From: Cohnella kolymensis
Lineage (GTDB): Bacteria > Bacillota > Bacilli > Paenibacillales > Paenibacillaceae
Length of the DNA: 61,216 bases
Direction: 5' to 3'
Assembly (NCBI RefSeq): GCF_000829465.1
Contig: NZ_JXAL01000020.1
Location: 1 to 61,216 of the forward strand
A program made the translations under genes and the position numbers. Below are positions 24,206 to 33,527 of the stretch, piece by piece. Each line of letters opens with the position of its first letter. Position 1 is the first letter of the stretch. The notes under the pieces are model-generated. The model saw nothing but the letters and a program-made list of their open reading frames with translations, was not told the DNA's origin and searched no databases.

Positions 24206-25375
24206 TTATACTTCGTCCACGCCGACCCAACTGCCGCGTTCGATCGACAGATCTACAGCTTCAAGTACCTCTTGGCACTTAACCCCGTCGCGGAAGCTCG
24301 GAGCGAACCCGCTGCCGCCGGTCATATGCTGAACGAATTCATACACGATATGAACGAAGCCATGCTCGTAACCGATGATATGTCCGGCCGGCCACCAGTT
24401 GCCCGCATATTTATGACTGCTATCCGTGACGGAGATCGTGCGGAACCCTGCCAGGTTCGGCTCATCTTCACGGAAATACACTTCAAGGTTGTTCAGATTT
24501 TCGAGATCCCAGCGGATGCTTCCTTTGCTGCCGTGGATTTCGAACGTGTTGCCGTTCTTGCGGCCGGTTGCGAAACGGGTCGCGATGAACGTGCCCATTG
24601 CACCGTTTTTGAACTCCGCCAGGAATGCCGTTGCATCGTCAACCGTCACTTCGCCTTTTTCAGAACCGCCATTGCCGGACAGACCGCTCGAAGATGCCGG
24701 AATCGGACGTTCTTTCACGAAGGTGCGGCTGTGTCCGATAACCCTGTCGAACTCGCCGACCAGGAACCGCGCAAGATCGATACAGTGGGCGTTCAGGTCG
24801 CCATGAGCGCCGGAGCCCGCCACTTCTTTCTTCAGACGCCAAGCCAGCGGGGAATTCGGATCCACCAGCCAGTCTTGCAAATAGGTAGCCCGGTAGTGAT
24901 GGATTTCCCCAAGGCGGCCTTCCTCGATAATTTGCTTCGCCAATTGCACGGCCGGCAAGAAGCGATAGTTGAAGCACACACCATGCTTAACGCCCGCTTT
25001 CTCCGCGGCGTCAAGCATTTCGCGAGCGTCTGACAGGTTCAAGGCCAAAGGCTTTTCGCAAAAAACATGTTTACCGGCGGCGATTGCGGCAAGAGCGATT
25101 TCCTTGTGCGCATCGCTTGGAGCGTTGATATCGACCATGTCGATATCGTCCCGGGCGACCATTTTACGCCAGTCCGTCTCATAGCTCTCCCAGCCGAATT
25201 TGTCGGCGGCTGCTTTAACACCGTTCTCGTCACGTCCACAAATCGCTTTCATGACAACGTCCGCATTCAGATCGAAGAACATGCCCACATCTTTATATGC
25301 GTGACTATGAGCTTTACCCATAAATTTGTAGCCGACCATACCTACGTTCAGCTTCTGGTTGTTTACGCCCACCAC
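24206..25375 (-). CDS. Gfo/Idh/MocA family NAD(P)-dependent oxidoreductase
   Basis: 389 aa. N-terminal Rossmann fold (VGMVGYKFMGKAHSHAY, ~10-26) and the family lysine motif CEKPLALNLSDA (~95-106). The second domain has GSGAHGDLNAHCIDLARFL (~186-204), with the His pair used in sugar or inositol oxidation. Starts at GTG within the end of the isomerase gene (13-bp overlap), AGGTGAGAT just upstream. Third gene of an operon with a sugar isomerase and a second Gfo/Idh enzyme; substrate probably a sugar, inositol or glycoside. Confidence 0.88.
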   Translation of the reverse strand: MVGVNNQKLNVGMVGYKFMGKAHSHAYKDVGMFFDLNADVVMKAICGRDENGVKAAADKFGWESYETDWRKMVARDDIDMVDINAPSDAHKEIALAAIAAGKHVFCEKPLALNLSDAREMLDAAEKAGVKHGVCFNYRFLPAVQLAKQIIEEGRLGEIHHYRATYLQDWLVDPNSPLAWRLKKEVAGSGAHGDLNAHCIDLARFLVGEFDRVIGHSRTFVKERPIPASSSGLSGNGGSEKGEVTVDDATAFLAEFKNGAMGTFIATRFATGRKNGNTFEIHGSKGSIRWDLENLNNLEVYFREDEPNLAGFRTISVTDSSHKYAGNWWPAGHIIGYEHGFVHIVYEFVQHMTGGSGFAPSFRDGVKCQEVLEAVDLSIERGSWVGVDEV

Positions 25376-26325
25376 ATCTCACCTGTCTTTTCAGTCAGAA
25401 TAAGACCGTTAAGGAAGTTGGCCGCTTTCGTGAATCCTTCGTTGACGCTCATCAAGCTGTCCTCGTGCTCAATGCTAATGGCGCCATCGTAGCCTACCAT
25501 TCTGAGCGTGCTCACGAGATCTTTCCAGAACTCGTCATCGTGGCCGTAACCGACGGTGCGGAAAATCCATGAACGCTGAAGCTCTTCACCGTAGGGTTTC
25601 GTGTCAAGCACACCGTTGAGGGCTGTATTGCGGGCATCCATCTTCGTATCCTTCGCATGGACGTGATAGATCGAATCTCCGAGCGCTTTTACGCACTCAA
25701 GCGGATTCATGTTCTGCCAGAAAAGGTGGGACGGATCGAAATTCACACCGATGTTATCTCCCGCTTCCCGGCGCAGTCGAAGCGCTGTCTCCGTATTGTA
25801 CACAAGGAAGCCCGGATGCGATTCGATGGCAATTTTCACACCGTGCTTGCGGCAAAACGCCGATTGTTCTTTCCAGTAAGGGATCGCCACTTCATTCCAC
25901 TGCCATTCGAGAATGGTAAGGAAATCCGGCGGCCATGGGCAAGTGACCCAGTTCGGATATTTGGCGTTCTCGGAATCGCCCGGACAGCCGGAGAAGGTAA
26001 TAACGGTATCGACGCCCAGCTTCTCCGCCAGCTGCACGGTAGCCACAAAATCATTATGGTGCTCCTCAGCAATCGCTTTGTCGGGATGAAGCGGGTTACC
26101 GTGGCAGCTCAGTGCGCTGATGGTCAGTCCGCGGGAATCGACGGCATCGCGAATGCGTCGGATGGCCGCTTCGTCGTTAAGGATACTTCGCGCGTTAACG
26201 TGCGCGGTACCGGGAAATGCGCCCGTCCCGATTTCCACCGCTTGCAGACCTGCTGCTTTTGCCGTATCAAGCGCTTTCTCAAAAGATTGTTGTTGGAATA
26301 AAACAAGGAATACACCGAGCTTCAT
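25363..26325 (-). CDS. sugar phosphate isomerase/epimerase (xylose isomerase-like TIM barrel)
   Basis: 320 aa. AP endonuclease 2/IolE-type TIM barrel: KLGVFLVLFQQQSFEKALD start, ALSCHGNPLHPD (~73-84), KIAIESHPGFLVYN with the metal Glu (~168-181), VNFDPSHLFWQNMNP (~195-209), IYHVHAKDTKM (~222-232), ISIEHEDSLM (~290-299). The metal ligands E, D-x-x-H, H and E are present. Works with the two flanking oxidoreductases, in the manner of inositol or keto-sugar pathways (oxidise, isomerise, reduce). Confidence 0.87.
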   Translation of the reverse strand: MKLGVFLVLFQQQSFEKALDTAKAAGLQAVEIGTGAFPGTAHVNARSILNDEAAIRRIRDAVDSRGLTISALSCHGNPLHPDKAIAEEHHNDFVATVQLAEKLGVDTVITFSGCPGDSENAKYPNWVTCPWPPDFLTILEWQWNEVAIPYWKEQSAFCRKHGVKIAIESHPGFLVYNTETALRLRREAGDNIGVNFDPSHLFWQNMNPLECVKALGDSIYHVHAKDTKMDARNTALNGVLDTKPYGEELQRSWIFRTVGYGHDDEFWKDLVSTLRMVGYDGAISIEHEDSLMSVNEGFTKAANFLNGLILTEKTGEMWWA

Positions 26326-26376
26326 CGTTCTTCCACCTAACCTCTCTTTGAAATGAAATGCAATTTCCTTTTCCGA

Positions 26377-27453
26377 TTAACTGAAGCTGATCGCTTGCCC
26401 TTTTTTCGCGGATTCATATACCGCTTCGAGAATTTCCTGCACGACCATCGCTTGTTTGGCTGTGACGACAGGCTCCTGATCGTTCAAGATGGCATTGATC
26501 CATGCCCGCGCTTCATTCTCGGCCGGATCGTTCGGTACGGAACCGCCCCAATCCGCGTAGCCGGTCATTTGAATTTCGCGGGTGTAAAGCATGCCATGCT
26601 CTTCACCGTTGATCCGCAAACCTTTCTTCATGTCGGCGCCGGCTTTCGTTCCGCTTAATGAAACCTTCGCCTCATCCACATCAAGCGTATTCAATGCCCA
26701 GCTGGATTCCAGCCAGACGGTCGCTCCGTTTTTCATCGTGATCATCGCAAACGCGGAATCTTCCACCGTAAACTTCGCAGGATCCCAGGATCCCCACATA
26801 TTCGCTTCGCTGCCCTGCTCGCCGAGCTTTCGGTATGAAGTGCCAAGCACCGTCTTCGGCTCGTAGTTGTCCATCATCCAGAGCGTAAGATCCAGCGCGT
26901 GCGTACCGATATCGATCAAAGCTCCTCCGCCTTGCTTTTCAACATCCAAAAAAGCGCCCCAAGTCGGAACGGCACGGCGCCGAATCGCATGTGCTTTGGC
27001 CAAGTAGATTTCACCGAGCTCGCCGGCACGGCACGCTTTGTGCAGCCAAAGGCTGTCCGCGCGATGACGGTTCTGGTAGGCAATGCTAAGCTTGCGGCCC
27101 GTTCTCTCTGCCGTTTCTACCATTTTCCGCGCACCTTCTGCAGTCTTTGCCATCGGCTTCTCGCACATAACATGCTTGCCTGCCTCGAGCGCGGCGATCG
27201 AAATTTCGGCATGCGTATCGTTCGGCGTGCAGACATGCACTACATGTACATCAGGATCATTGAGCAGCTCACCCACTTCCGAATACGTGCGCGCATCCGG
27301 TGTGCCGTACTTTTCTTTGGCCTCCTGCGCTCTATCCGGAGCAACATCGAAGAACGCCACCACTTGCGCTTCCGGGATTTTGGCGAGTGCCGGCAGGTGT
27401 TTGCCCATAGCGATTCCGCCGCACCCGATCATGCCTACGTTAACTTTTGACAA
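26377..27453 (-). CDS. Gfo/Idh/MocA family NAD(P)-dependent oxidoreductase
   Basis: 358 aa. NAD-binding GMIGCGGIAMGKHLPAL (~7-23), CEKPMAKTAEGARKM (~95-109), and the catalytic-domain GGGALIDIGTHALDLTLWMM (~174-193) with the usual D-x-x-x-H. First gene of the operon and divergent from the AraC regulator (128 bp to its start). Only distantly similar to the enzyme at 24206, so the two probably act on different intermediates. Confidence 0.88.
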   Translation of the reverse strand: MSKVNVGMIGCGGIAMGKHLPALAKIPEAQVVAFFDVAPDRAQEAKEKYGTPDARTYSEVGELLNDPDVHVVHVCTPNDTHAEISIAALEAGKHVMCEKPMAKTAEGARKMVETAERTGRKLSIAYQNRHRADSLWLHKACRAGELGEIYLAKAHAIRRRAVPTWGAFLDVEKQGGGALIDIGTHALDLTLWMMDNYEPKTVLGTSYRKLGEQGSEANMWGSWDPAKFTVEDSAFAMITMKNGATVWLESSWALNTLDVDEAKVSLSGTKAGADMKKGLRINGEEHGMLYTREIQMTGYADWGGSVPNDPAENEARAWINAILNDQEPVVTAKQAMVVQEILEAVYESAKKGQAISFS

Positions 27454-27580
27454 AATGTTAGTCCTCCTTGCGAGTTTACAGTAATCACTCTACAATTGAG
27501 TGTATCATATTTGCTAGAAAATCAAATCTTCCTAGGTGGGAGGATTTTATGCGATTTTGTCATTTAAGGGGGTGAGGGCT

Positions 27581-28454
27581 GTGGAAGCGACACGAGAGAA
27601 AATAGAATACGAGAATCCGCTGCTCTCCCTTAAGATATGGCAGATGACTCGCAGCGATCCCGGATATATTAATTGGCACTATCATCCCGAATGCGAGCTG
27701 CTTCTCGTACAGACCGGCCGGCTGGAAATCGATCTAAGCGATGAAAGCTACACGATGGAATCCGGCGACGTCGTGATTCTCGGCAACTCTCAGCTGCACC
27801 GTGACCGCAATACAGGCGGCGGGCTGCTCGATTACATCGTGCTGCAATTCGATCTGCACACTTTTTTTCGACCAGAGTACGATCCCCTACCTGCAGTATT
27901 TCAACGAAACGAAAGTCCCTCTCAGCGCAATGAATTATATTTTCAGACAGAACCCGAAGGCGAACGAAGAAGCGGCAGCCTGCATTCGCGAAATCCATAA
28001 GGAAGCATTGGACAAAGAAAGCGGCTACGAGCTGGCGGTCAATCTGCTGATCAAAAAACTGCTGCTTATTCTCATACGCAATGACACCCGCGGACTGCTG
28101 GCTGACCAAGACCGCGTGGAGCGCATCCGGCTAAAGCCCGTGCTCGATTATGTCGAATCCAACATCGACGACCGGATTTCGGTAGAAGACGCTTGCCGGC
28201 TGGCGAATATGAGTTACTATTACTTCGTGAAATTTTTCAAAAAGATTATGGGCTTGTCTTTCACGGAATACGTCAACATGCGCAAGATCAAACGGGCCGA
28301 GCAGCTGCTGCTCACGCGCGATCTAAGCGTTACCGAGGTCGGCGACCAGATCGGCATGGCGAACATGGCTCATTTCTACAAAATGTTCAAACGGTTTAAC
28401 GGCTGCTCGCCCAAGGAATTTCAGCGCAAAATGCTCGCCTGGGGACGCAGATAA
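27581..28454 (+). CDS. AraC family transcriptional regulator (one frameshift in this sequence)
   Basis: About 290 aa after repair. N-terminal cupin sugar-sensing domain (WHYHPECELLLVQTGRLEID, ~29-48), C-terminal pair of helix-turn-helix motifs (VEDACRLANMSYYYFVKFFKKIMG; VTEVGDQIGMANMAHFYKMFKRF). The frame breaks at the T7 run 27864-27870: removing one T joins LQFDLHTFF to DQSTIPYLQYFNE. Start GTG 27581, with AAGGGGGTGAGG upstream. Divergent from and probably activating the Gfo/Idh-isomerase operon in response to its sugar. Confidence 0.85.
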
Positions 28455-28464
28455 AATACGATGC

Positions 28465-28510
28465 AAAAAAAAGCTGAGGCCATGAACTTAATGGCTTCAG
28501 CTTTCTTATT
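28465..28510 (+). terminator. bidirectional terminator between araC-type gene and phoP
   Basis: Stem AAAGCTGAGGCCAT with ATGGCTTCAGCTTT; A8 on one side, TCTTATT on the other. Serves both convergent genes. Confidence 0.8.
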
Positions 28511-28522
28511 CACTGCGGGTTG

Positions 28523-29251
28523 CTACTTCCCGCCGGTTCGGCCCGAACGGCTGACAATGAGCTTGTAGCCGACGCCGCGGATCGATTCGATTTGTACGGT
28601 TTGCTGGTTGAGTTCGAGCTTCTTGCGAAGGGAGCTCACATGCACATCGACGGTGCGCTGACCGCCGATATAGTCGAAACCCCAGACAACATTCATCAGG
28701 TCGTCGCGGGTGATGACAATTCCCGGCCGTTCCGCCAAATAGAGCAGAACCTCGAACTCCTTGGGTCTGAGCGTGATCCATTGGCCGTTCGTGAACACTT
28801 CGTACTTATCGGGATAAATTTGCAAGTCGCCGAGCGTAATGACTTTATCGCCGCCTTCGGACTTCGAAGGTTTGCTGTCTTCGTTACGTGTTCGCCGCAG
28901 CACGGCGGATGTTCGCGCGAGCAGCTCCGCAACGCCGAAAGGCTTCGTGATATAGTCGTCCGCGCCGAGCTTTAACCCTTGCACCACTTCTTCTTCGGCC
29001 GTTTTGGCGGTCAGTATGATGACGGGTGTTTTCACACCGTTCTCGCGCAGCTTCTGCAACACTTCAAAGCCGCTCAAGCCTGGAAGCATCAAATCCAAAA
29101 AAATAATCGCATAGTCGGAATGTAACGCTTGATGGAGCCCTTGCGCACCGTTCCCGACAACTTCCGCTTCGTACCCCTCTTGCGACAGGTTATAGCTCAC
29201 AAGCCGGGCGAGCGTCGGTTCGTCTTCGATGATCAGCACCTTATCCGACAT
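28523..29251 (-). CDS. phoP: phosphate regulon response regulator PhoP
   Basis: 242 aa OmpR-family regulator. Receiver domain with acidic pocket IIEDEP (7-12), phospho-acceptor Asp53 (FLDLMLPG), Lys103 (TKPFG). Winged-helix output ~135-232 (LRPKEFEVLLYLAERPG; GGQRTVDVHVSSLRKKLE; SIRGVGYKL). Binds TTNACA repeats. It lies downstream of phoR, the reverse of Bacillus, and has its own Pho-box promoter 67-105 bp before the ATG, so it should activate itself. PhoP identity (rather than ResD or WalR) rests on sequence, TCA-cycle neighbours and the Pho box. Confidence 0.9.
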   Translation of the reverse strand: MSDKVLIIEDEPTLARLVSYNLSQEGYEAEVVGNGAQGLHQALHSDYAIIFLDLMLPGLSGFEVLQKLRENGVKTPVIILTAKTAEEEVVQGLKLGADDYITKPFGVAELLARTSAVLRRTRNEDSKPSKSEGGDKVITLGDLQIYPDKYEVFTNGQWITLRPKEFEVLLYLAERPGIVITRDDLMNVVWGFDYIGGQRTVDVHVSSLRKKLELNQQTVQIESIRGVGYKLIVSRSGRTGGK

Positions 29252-29307
29252 AGCATCCTCCGGTCCAGCAGAAAAATCTGCCTTTTTAACACTACAAAGC
29301 TAGTTTT

Positions 29308-29313
29308 ATCATA
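29308..29313 (-). promoter_or_regulatory. -10 element of the phoP promoter
   Basis: Minus-strand TATGAT four bp after the last Pho repeat; predicted start near 29301, giving a ~50-nt leader ending in GGAGG before phoP. Confidence 0.7.
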
Positions 29314-29317
29314 CCAG

Positions 29318-29356
29318 TGTAAATTAGACGTCAATCCCATGTTAACGCTGTGTTAA
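29318..29356 (-). promoter_or_regulatory. Pho box in front of phoP (autoregulation site)
   Basis: Four hexamers at exact 11-bp steps on the minus strand: TTAACA (29351), TTAACA (29340), TTGACG (29329), TTTACA (29318). Same layout as the pst Pho box. It lies in the phoR-phoP gap. Confidence 0.87.
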
Positions 29357-29371
29357 TTGGAAACTTTCTCA

Positions 29372-31186
29372 TCATGGCTGCAGAAACGGCAGCTCCAGAA
29401 TAAACCGGGTTCCTGCACCTACTGTGCTTTCCACTCGGATCGTGCCATGGTGCAACTCAGTCAAGTGTTTGACGATCGATAATCCGAGCCCCGTCCCGCC
29501 GGAGCTGCGGGAACGATCCTTGTCCACCCGGTAAAACCGCTCGAAAATTCTCGGAATGTCTTTCTTCGGGATGCCGATACCCGTATCCGATACGGTAATC
29601 CGTACCTTCTCAGTCGGCTCTTCTCCGGTTTCTCCGCCCGCAGCGGAGATCAGCTCGGCACGGACCTTCACCTTGCCGCCATCAGGCGTATAGTTGATGC
29701 CGTTCTGGAGCAGGTTCATCAGAATCTGCCGCAGCCGATCCTCATCGGCTTCCAGAAACAAGCCTTCTTCCGCTTTCAAATCCAGGGATATCCCTTTCTT
29801 TGCCGCTTCGGAGGACATAAGTTCCGTCATACGGGCAAGGAAAACCGGAAGTTCTATAGGTGAGAACTGCAGCGGCGAACGCCGGGACTCGATTTTGGAC
29901 AGCTCGAGAATGTCGCCGATCAGCCGGTTCAACCGTTCACTTTCATCGTGAATGATGGTCAGGAACGATCGGGCTGTTTCCGGATCTTCCATCGCGCCTG
30001 ACAGCAGCGTTTCGGTGAAGCCTTTCACAGCTGCAACGGGTGTCTTCAATTCATGGGACACATTGGCGACAAATTCGCTCCTCATCCGTTCCAGCCGCCG
30101 GATGGCGGTCACATCCTGAAGCACCATCAGCAGTCCCGGCTCCTCTTCGACGTTCAGTTGCATCGGCACCAGGGAAACTTCAAGCAGCCTTTCTTCCGGC
30201 ACGTACACGGTAAGCTCCGCATGATGAGGTTCCCGGTTTTCAAGCCCTTCGCGAATAAGACCCGTAAGCTCGTAATGCTGCCGGAACTCCTTGTAGCTTC
30301 TGCCCACCCGCTCTTTTACCGTACTGCCCAGCAAAATCTCCGCTTGCCGGTTATACAGGGTAATGCGGCCGTCATGCGCAATCATGACGACACCGCTTGT
30401 CATGTTGTCGAGCACGCTCTGCAGCCTGCTGCCGTTCAAGCGGATCTCGTCGAGCTGCTCCTGCAGGCTCGACGCCATCGCATTGAGCGTCCTCGCAAGC
30501 TCGCCGACTTCATCTTTGCCGCCTTCCGGAACACGAATGGAATAGTCCATATTCGCCATCTTTTTGGCTGCGGAAGTCATGCGTTCAAGCGGACGCGTCA
30601 CACTGAACGCCACGCGGTAGCTGACTGCCGCCGCCAGCGCAAACAAGAGAAGCAGACCGAATACGAGAGCGAGCCACATGTTATTGAGGCTCCGCTCGAC
30701 GTCGCTCAGGCTCATCGCCAGGCGAATGATGCCTTGAGCGGTGCCGCCTTCTTGCTGATTCACTTTAATCGCGACATACATCATGTTCTGCTCCAGCGTG
30801 TCGCTGTAACGGACGCTGCTTCCGCGGCCCGATGCCAGCGCCTCCTTCACTTCCTCGCGATCGCTGTGATTGTCCATCTCCAAGGGATCGTGGTCCGAGT
30901 CGCCCAGAACCGTACCGTCAAGGTTAATATAAGTGACGCGCATACCCGCGATTTCCTTGAACCGTTTCGCCTGCTCCTGCAAGTAGATGCTTCGGTGCAC
31001 CTCTGCGGCACCGATAGGCCATGGGGCGGCGGCATTCAGAAGCTGGAGCTCGCGAATCATATGATCGCGCAGATCGTCCTGATGATTTTTCTTATAAGAG
31101 CTGCCGATCAATAAGCCTGCTGCCAGCACGGAAAATGCGATAAGAAGCATGAACAGCGCCGTCAGCTTTAATCGAAATTTACGCAC
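29372..31186 (-). CDS. phoR: phosphate sensor histidine kinase PhoR
   Basis: 604 aa. Membrane segments at ~8-29 and ~170-190 flank an extracytoplasmic PhoR-type sensor domain (~30-168). Then HAMP (~195-245), PAS (~250-360; GVVMIAHDGRITLYNRQAE), HisKA with FVANVSHELKTP (phospho-His 378) and an HATPase domain (NLLQNGINYTPDGG; DTGIGIP; GGTGLGLSIVKHL). Phosphorylates PhoP when phosphate is scarce, with PstSCAB-PhoU as the likely input. Starts at a GTG 24 bp after fumarase, so it is probably cotranscribed with it; phoP follows 120 bp later behind its own Pho box. Confidence 0.88.
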   Translation of the reverse strand: MRKFRLKLTALFMLLIAFSVLAAGLLIGSSYKKNHQDDLRDHMIRELQLLNAAAPWPIGAAEVHRSIYLQEQAKRFKEIAGMRVTYINLDGTVLGDSDHDPLEMDNHSDREEVKEALASGRGSSVRYSDTLEQNMMYVAIKVNQQEGGTAQGIIRLAMSLSDVERSLNNMWLALVFGLLLLFALAAAVSYRVAFSVTRPLERMTSAAKKMANMDYSIRVPEGGKDEVGELARTLNAMASSLQEQLDEIRLNGSRLQSVLDNMTSGVVMIAHDGRITLYNRQAEILLGSTVKERVGRSYKEFRQHYELTGLIREGLENREPHHAELTVYVPEERLLEVSLVPMQLNVEEEPGLLMVLQDVTAIRRLERMRSEFVANVSHELKTPVAAVKGFTETLLSGAMEDPETARSFLTIIHDESERLNRLIGDILELSKIESRRSPLQFSPIELPVFLARMTELMSSEAAKKGISLDLKAEEGLFLEADEDRLRQILMNLLQNGINYTPDGGKVKVRAELISAAGGETGEEPTEKVRITVSDTGIGIPKKDIPRIFERFYRVDKDRSRSSGGTGLGLSIVKHLTELHHGTIRVESTVGAGTRFILELPFLQP

Positions 31187-31210
31187 GGAGGGCGGATGCC
31201 TCCTTCCATA

Positions 31211-32755
31211 TTAAACGAATACGGGATCCTTGAATTGAGCCAGCTTCGCTTTCGAATCCTGTTCCACATCAGCATGAAGGCTGTTGCCGTGCGAATCCAT
31301 CGTAACGATCGCCGCAAAGCCTTCGACGTTCAGGTGCCACATCGCTTCCGGAATTCCGAACTCCATGAAATCGACGCCTTCGACGTTCTTGATGCATTCC
31401 GCGTAATATTGGGCTGCGCCGCCTACGGCGTTAAGATACACGCCTCCGTGCTCCCGTAAAGCAGCAAGTGTTTTCGGACCCATGCCGCCTTTCCCGATCA
31501 CCGCGCGAATGCCGAACCTTTTCATAATATCGCCTTGGTAAGGCTCCTCACGAATGCTCGTGGTCGGGCCTGCCGCTTTCACATGCCAGCCTTCCTCATC
31601 TTTGAGCATTACCGGCCCGCAATGATAGATGACGCCGCCGTTCAGATCGATCGGCGAATCGTGATCCATCAGATGCTTGTGAAGAGCATCCCTGCCGGTA
31701 TGCATCGCACCGTTCAAAATGACGACATCGCCGACTTTCAGCTGTCGGACATCTTCCTCCGTCAAAGGTGCTCTCAGCACGATTTCAGGGCGCTTGGAAG
31801 CCGCTCCCGCTTCATCCGCAGCTGTATCTGCAGAGCCGGCAGACATTGGTACGGCACTGCCGCCTTCATAGATCCACTCTTTGATTTCGTGTGTGCTGCC
31901 GTCGAGCAGGACGCCTTGACGGCGGTAAGCCCAGCAGTTATAAGCTACGGACACGAAGAAGCTTGCCGGCAGTCGGTTCATCACTCCCGCTTTGCAGCCG
32001 AGAAGCGTGACGTTGCCGCCGAAGCCCATCGTGCCGATTCCAAGCTGATTGGCTTTATCCATAATGTACTCTTCAAGCTGCTGAAGTTCCGGGATCGGAT
32101 TCACATCTTCCACTTCGCGGAACAACTGCTGCTTGGCCAGCTCGTACCCGGTTGTCCGGTCGCCGCCGATTCCCACCCCGATGAAGCCTGCGCTGCACCC
32201 TTGTCCTTGCGCCTGATATACGGCGTGAAGCACGCATTTGCGGATGCCGTCGAGATCCCGGCCGGCTTTGCCGAGCCCTTCGAGCTCGCAAGGCAGGCTG
32301 TACTGGATGTTCTTGTTCTCACAGCCGCCGCCTTTCAGAATCAGACGCACATCGACTTCGTCGCGTTCCCACTGCTCAAAGTGGATAACCGGTGTTCCCG
32401 GTCCCAAATTATCGCCGGTATTCGCACCCGTCAGGGAGTCAACGGAGTTCGTGCGCAATTTGCCGTCTTTGGTCGCTCTGGCGATCGCGTTCTTGATTTC
32501 CTTCTTCATGACGATCTGGTTGGCGCCAACCGGGGTGTGCACGATGAAAGTCGGCATTCCTGTATCTTGGCAGATGGGGGAAACATTGGTTTCCGCCATT
32601 CCGATATTTTGTGCAATTGTCGTTAAGGACAAACCCGCCCGGGTGGCGCGGTCCTCCGCCTCTCGTGCCGCACTGATGGCACGGCGGACATCCGCAGGCA
32701 GATTCGTAGATGTCTCGACGACGAGACGATAAATGCTTTCTTCAAAAGTGGACAT
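31211..32755 (-). CDS. fumA: class I fumarate hydratase (iron-sulfur)
   Basis: 514 aa, fused alpha (~1-300) and beta (~330-514) domains. Reversible hydration of fumarate to malate in the TCA cycle, oxygen-sensitive 4Fe-4S. Candidate cluster ligands: Cys62 (SPICQDTGMP), Cys187 (QGQGCSAGFIG) and one of Cys254 or Cys274. GVGIGGDRTTGYELAK and GKGGMGPKTLAALREHGGVYLNAVGG are family signatures. A low-complexity insert (SAGSADTAADEAGAASK) marks the domain junction. Divergent from yfbR. Near the citZ-icd-mdh cluster but not in its operon. Confidence 0.92.
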   Translation of the reverse strand: MSTFEESIYRLVVETSTNLPADVRRAISAAREAEDRATRAGLSLTTIAQNIGMAETNVSPICQDTGMPTFIVHTPVGANQIVMKKEIKNAIARATKDGKLRTNSVDSLTGANTGDNLGPGTPVIHFEQWERDEVDVRLILKGGGCENKNIQYSLPCELEGLGKAGRDLDGIRKCVLHAVYQAQGQGCSAGFIGVGIGGDRTTGYELAKQQLFREVEDVNPIPELQQLEEYIMDKANQLGIGTMGFGGNVTLLGCKAGVMNRLPASFFVSVAYNCWAYRRQGVLLDGSTHEIKEWIYEGGSAVPMSAGSADTAADEAGAASKRPEIVLRAPLTEEDVRQLKVGDVVILNGAMHTGRDALHKHLMDHDSPIDLNGGVIYHCGPVMLKDEEGWHVKAAGPTTSIREEPYQGDIMKRFGIRAVIGKGGMGPKTLAALREHGGVYLNAVGGAAQYYAECIKNVEGVDFMEFGIPEAMWHLNVEGFAAIVTMDSHGNSLHADVEQDSKAKLAQFKDPVFV

Positions 32756-32844
32756 GGTTGGAGCAGATTCCCCTCTCTAGTCGTTGGTTCGCAATAATTA
32801 TATAATAGCATACAGACCAGGTTTGGGAGAGAAGGAGTCTATCA

Positions 32845-33435
32845 ATGGGCAATCATTTCCTTGCTTACTTATATCGATTGCAGAATATCGAACGCTGGAG
32901 CCTCATGAGAAGCACGACGCCGGAAAATGTGGCCGAGCACTCCTTCCACGTTGCGTTGATCGCGCACGCCTTGTGCAGCATTGGCAGGGATATTTTCGGA
33001 CATGACGTAAATCCCGATGAAGCGGTCACTTATGCTTTGTTCCATGACGCAACCGAAGTCATTACAGGCGACATCCCGACTCCGGTAAAGCATCACAATC
33101 CTCAAATATTGGCTAACTTTCGCGAGATCGAGTCTTTGGCGGCCGAGCGGCTGCTCGCAACGGTGCCGCAGGAGCTTCGTGAAGCTTATACCCCGTTGTT
33201 CAAGCAAAAACCGGCCAATCCTGCAACCGAAAAATACTTAAAGGCGGCGGATCTGTTGGACGCTTACTTGAAATGTTTGAGCGAAATGTCCGCGGGCAAT
33301 CGCGAATTCGCAACCGCGCGGCGGCAGAGTGAGGACAAGCTGAGGCAGCTTAATATGCCGGAGGTGGAGTGGTTCCTGGATCATCTCGCTCCCGGTTTTG
33401 AGCGGACGATCGACGAGCTGTCGGAGGAAGAGTGA
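32845..33435 (+). CDS. yfbR: HD-domain 5'-deoxynucleotidase (YfbR-like)
   Basis: 196 aa. HD fold with metal ligands in ENVAEHSFHVALIAH (~27-41), FHDATEVITGDIPTPVKH (~66-83) and KAADLLDAY (~132-140). Hydrolyses deoxynucleoside 5'-monophosphates in nucleotide turnover (family knowledge). AAGGAG ribosome site, own bidirectional terminator. Confidence 0.9.
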   Translation: MGNHFLAYLYRLQNIERWSLMRSTTPENVAEHSFHVALIAHALCSIGRDIFGHDVNPDEAVTYALFHDATEVITGDIPTPVKHHNPQILANFREIESLAAERLLATVPQELREAYTPLFKQKPANPATEKYLKAADLLDAYLKCLSEMSAGNREFATARRQSEDKLRQLNMPEVEWFLDHLAPGFERTIDELSEEE

Positions 33436-33472
33436 TCGGGCAGCGGTCTAATAGAGGAACTGAGTTCCGCTA

Positions 33473-33525
33473 AAAGAAAAATGGATAGAGCGCCTGCATG
33501 GCATACTCTATCCATTTTCTTTTTA
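33473..33525 (+). terminator. bidirectional terminator between yfbR and the MFS gene
   Basis: 14-bp stem AAAATGGATAGAG with CTCTATCCATTTT and T/A runs on both sides. Confidence 0.88.
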
Positions 33526-33527
33526 AC

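Noticed and set aside
30053..31114. 353-aa plus-strand frame opposite phoR
   Set aside because: Shadow frame caused by codon bias in the real phoR gene; no ribosome site and no recognisable domains.
31535..32626. 363-aa plus-strand frame opposite fumarase
   Set aside because: Shadow of fumA; rich in His/Arg/Cys as typical antisense translation.
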